Source: Candidatus Altimarinota bacterium (GTDB lineage Bacteria > Patescibacteriota > Gracilibacteria > BD1-5 > UBA2023). From it: DNA of 41,796 nucleotides. Below the pieces are notes generated by a model, which was not told where the DNA came from, made no database searches, and saw only the letters and a program-made list of their open reading frames with translations. The stretch is from positions 1 to 41,796 of the forward strand of contig JANJWP010000001.1 of the NCBI GenBank assembly GCA_024709505.1, read 5' to 3'. This document shows, one piece after another, positions 40,686-41,796 of this stretch (position 1 is the first letter of the stretch; each line of letters starts with the position of its first letter). A program made the translations under genes and the position numbers.

Positions 40686-41132
40686 TTATTCGAATTCGCT
40701 CTTGATGAAATCGGCGAATTGGCGGACGTCTTCGAAATTATGGTAGATGGAGGCGAAGCGAACGTAGGCGACCTGGTCGATGTCTTTGAGCTTCCGGAGA
40801 ATGTCTTTCCCGATACGTTTGGACGTTATGCCCTTTTTATTGGCGGCCCATTCGTTTTCGAGGTCGTTGATCATGGTTTCGATTGCCGTGTGATCGACGT
40901 TGCGTTTATAGACGGCTTTCTCGATGCTGCGTTCGACCTTGGACCGGTCGTAGAGTTCTTCTTCGCCCGTACTCTTCGTCACGACGAAGTTCACGAATTC
41001 CATCCGTTCGAACGTCGTGAAGCGGGATTCGCATTTTTCGCATTCGCGGCGCCGGCGGATGGATTTTCCGTCTTCGGCGATTCGGGAGTCGATGACTTTG
41101 GTATCGAGATTCTTACACTTTGGGCAGCGCAT
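40686..41132 (-). CDS. nrdR: Transcriptional repressor NrdR
   Basis: The 148-residue protein has the N-terminal zinc ribbon (MRCPKCKNLDTKVIDSR ... RRRRECEKCESRFTTFERME) and the ATP-cone domain (VVTKSTGEEELYDRSKVERSIEKAVYKR). NrdR senses ATP/dATP and represses ribonucleotide reductase genes by binding NrdR boxes; no reductase gene is in the window. The start at 41132 (after AAACCC) gives the standard N-terminus. TAA stop, no TGA. Confidence 0.95.
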   Translation of the reverse strand: MRCPKCKNLDTKVIDSRIAEDGKSIRRRRECEKCESRFTTFERMEFVNFVVTKSTGEEELYDRSKVERSIEKAVYKRNVDHTAIETMINDLENEWAANKKGITSKRIGKDILRKLKDIDQVAYVRFASIYHNFEDVRQFADFIKSEFE

Positions 41133-41142
41133 GGGTTTTGGA

Positions 41143-41796
41143 TTAATAGACCTTTTGAATTTCCGTTCCGTCCAAGTAGTACCGGATGATTTGGGGATAC
41201 TTCCATTCGAGGTTGGTGGCGAAATAGGTCGCCCCGATTCCCGATATTCCGACGCCGTGGCCTTTGAGGGTCTTTCCGACTCCTCCGGGGTCCACGGCCC
41301 CCATGAGGTAGGGGACGTCCTCACACTTGGTCGTTTTCGAAAGCGTACCGTTGTCAACGCGGGCCTGACAGTATTCCCTGTAGGACCGAACCCGGCCATC
41401 GGACTCCGAAAAATACCAGGGCTTAATGATTTTCCCATCATGCGAAACCATTTCGCCATTCGTTTCTTCGACGTATCTGACGGCATTTGGCGAGCGGAGT
41501 TCGTACCCGTATCCGAGGTATTTTTGAAACACGTCTGGATCATCGGAGCCGTCGTAAGGTTTTCCAGGAAACTTCCGATTTTCCTTTTGGACGTAGAAAT
41601 AGGCATAGCTGCGTGCCGCGACGATGATGGTTTTCATCTTTTCGACGTGGTCTCCGTTGCTCGTTTCGGCCAATCCTTTGAGATAGTCTTCGAGCGGAAG
41701 CTCGTTGATGAGGACGATTGTTCCATTTTCGTTCCGGATTTCGATCTTTCCTCGGAAGAGGTTGTCGTTCATGGTTCCGGATTTGTCCCAAGAAGG
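41143..41796 (-). CDS. SpoIID/LytB-domain protein (5' end outside window)
   Basis: The frame is open to the window edge, so the N-terminus is missing; at least 217 residues are present, ending in TAA. It has the SpoIID pattern: FRGKIEIRNENGTIVLINELPLEDYLKGLAE, IIVAARSYAYFYV, and the terminal GHGVGISGIGATYFA. SpoIID-type domains are lytic enzymes for denuded glycan or amidase enhancers. It lies 10 bp upstream of nrdR on the same strand. Confidence 0.88.
   Translation of the reverse strand, partial: PSWDKSGTMNDNLFRGKIEIRNENGTIVLINELPLEDYLKGLAETSNGDHVEKMKTIIVAARSYAYFYVQKENRKFPGKPYDGSDDPDVFQKYLGYGYELRSPNAVRYVEETNGEMVSHDGKIIKPWYFSESDGRVRSYREYCQARVDNGTLSKTTKCEDVPYLMGAVDPGGVGKTLKGHGVGISGIGATYFATNLEWKYPQIIRYYLDGTEIQKVY

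Overview
The window comes from a bacterium that reads UGA as glycine (translation table 25). The evidence is internal and repeated. Well-known families (FtsW, Tgt, RseP, DnaG, UvrC, DnaJ, TrmL-type methylase, WecG/TagA, FemX) are interrupted only by TGA, always where the family has or tolerates glycine (for example QPDFG in FtsW, FSLG in Tgt, NVGALFRTAD in the methylase). Every complete gene ends in TAA or TAG. Table 25 is known from the Candidate Phyla Radiation lineages Gracilibacteria (BD1-5/GN02) and Absconditabacteria (SR1), so the source is probably one of these. By eye the DNA is a little above half G+C, which is high for such genomes. All gene coordinates below read through TGA.

Layout. 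1-190: end of an rRNA operon (5S rRNA and terminator). 190-3568: a type IV pilin-like protein, an LPXTG-type surface protein, and yggT-ftsW. 3650-12928: a ferredoxin, then a surface-glycan locus of two converging arms: Wzy-type polymerase, a domain-swapped glycosyltransferase and WecG/TagA on the plus strand; FtsE-like ATPase, Wzx-type flippase and a 1,114-residue GT-C-like membrane protein on the minus strand. 13043-18633: cNMP-binding protein, rpsO, two divergent PH-domain membrane proteins, HPF-like ribosome factor, RseP protease, and a tRNA-guanine transglycosylase without its zinc cysteines. 18729-24268: secreted protein, two-domain peptidoglycan hydrolase, STAS protein, FemX-like ligase. 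24296-29748: an unknown protein, dCMP deaminase, the dnaG-rpoD-yceD operon and a Nudix hydrolase. 29902-34035: one 1,377-residue protein joining a type IV prepilin N-terminus to phage tail-fibre-type domains. 34078-41796: uvrC, a pilin-like protein, a compact DnaJ, a TrmL-like methylase, an MFS-like protein, a PriA remnant, nrdR and a SpoIID-like protein cut by the window edge.

How it fits together. Much of the window builds or remodels the cell surface: septal and lateral wall synthesis (FtsW, FemX, SpoIID-like, SLT/NlpC hydrolase), a surface polysaccharide, anchored or secreted proteins, and pilus components. With the tail-fibre-like pilin, this fits a cell that attaches to other cells. A predatory or episymbiotic lifestyle is known for relatives, but here it is inference.

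Expression signals. Promoters look like ordinary sigma-70 sites with -35 often beginning TTG and -10 TATAAT-like, spaced 16-17 bp. Shine-Dalgarno sequences are essentially missing; many starts are instead preceded directly by CCC or a pyrimidine run, and a few promoters sit so close to the start that the mRNA may be leaderless.
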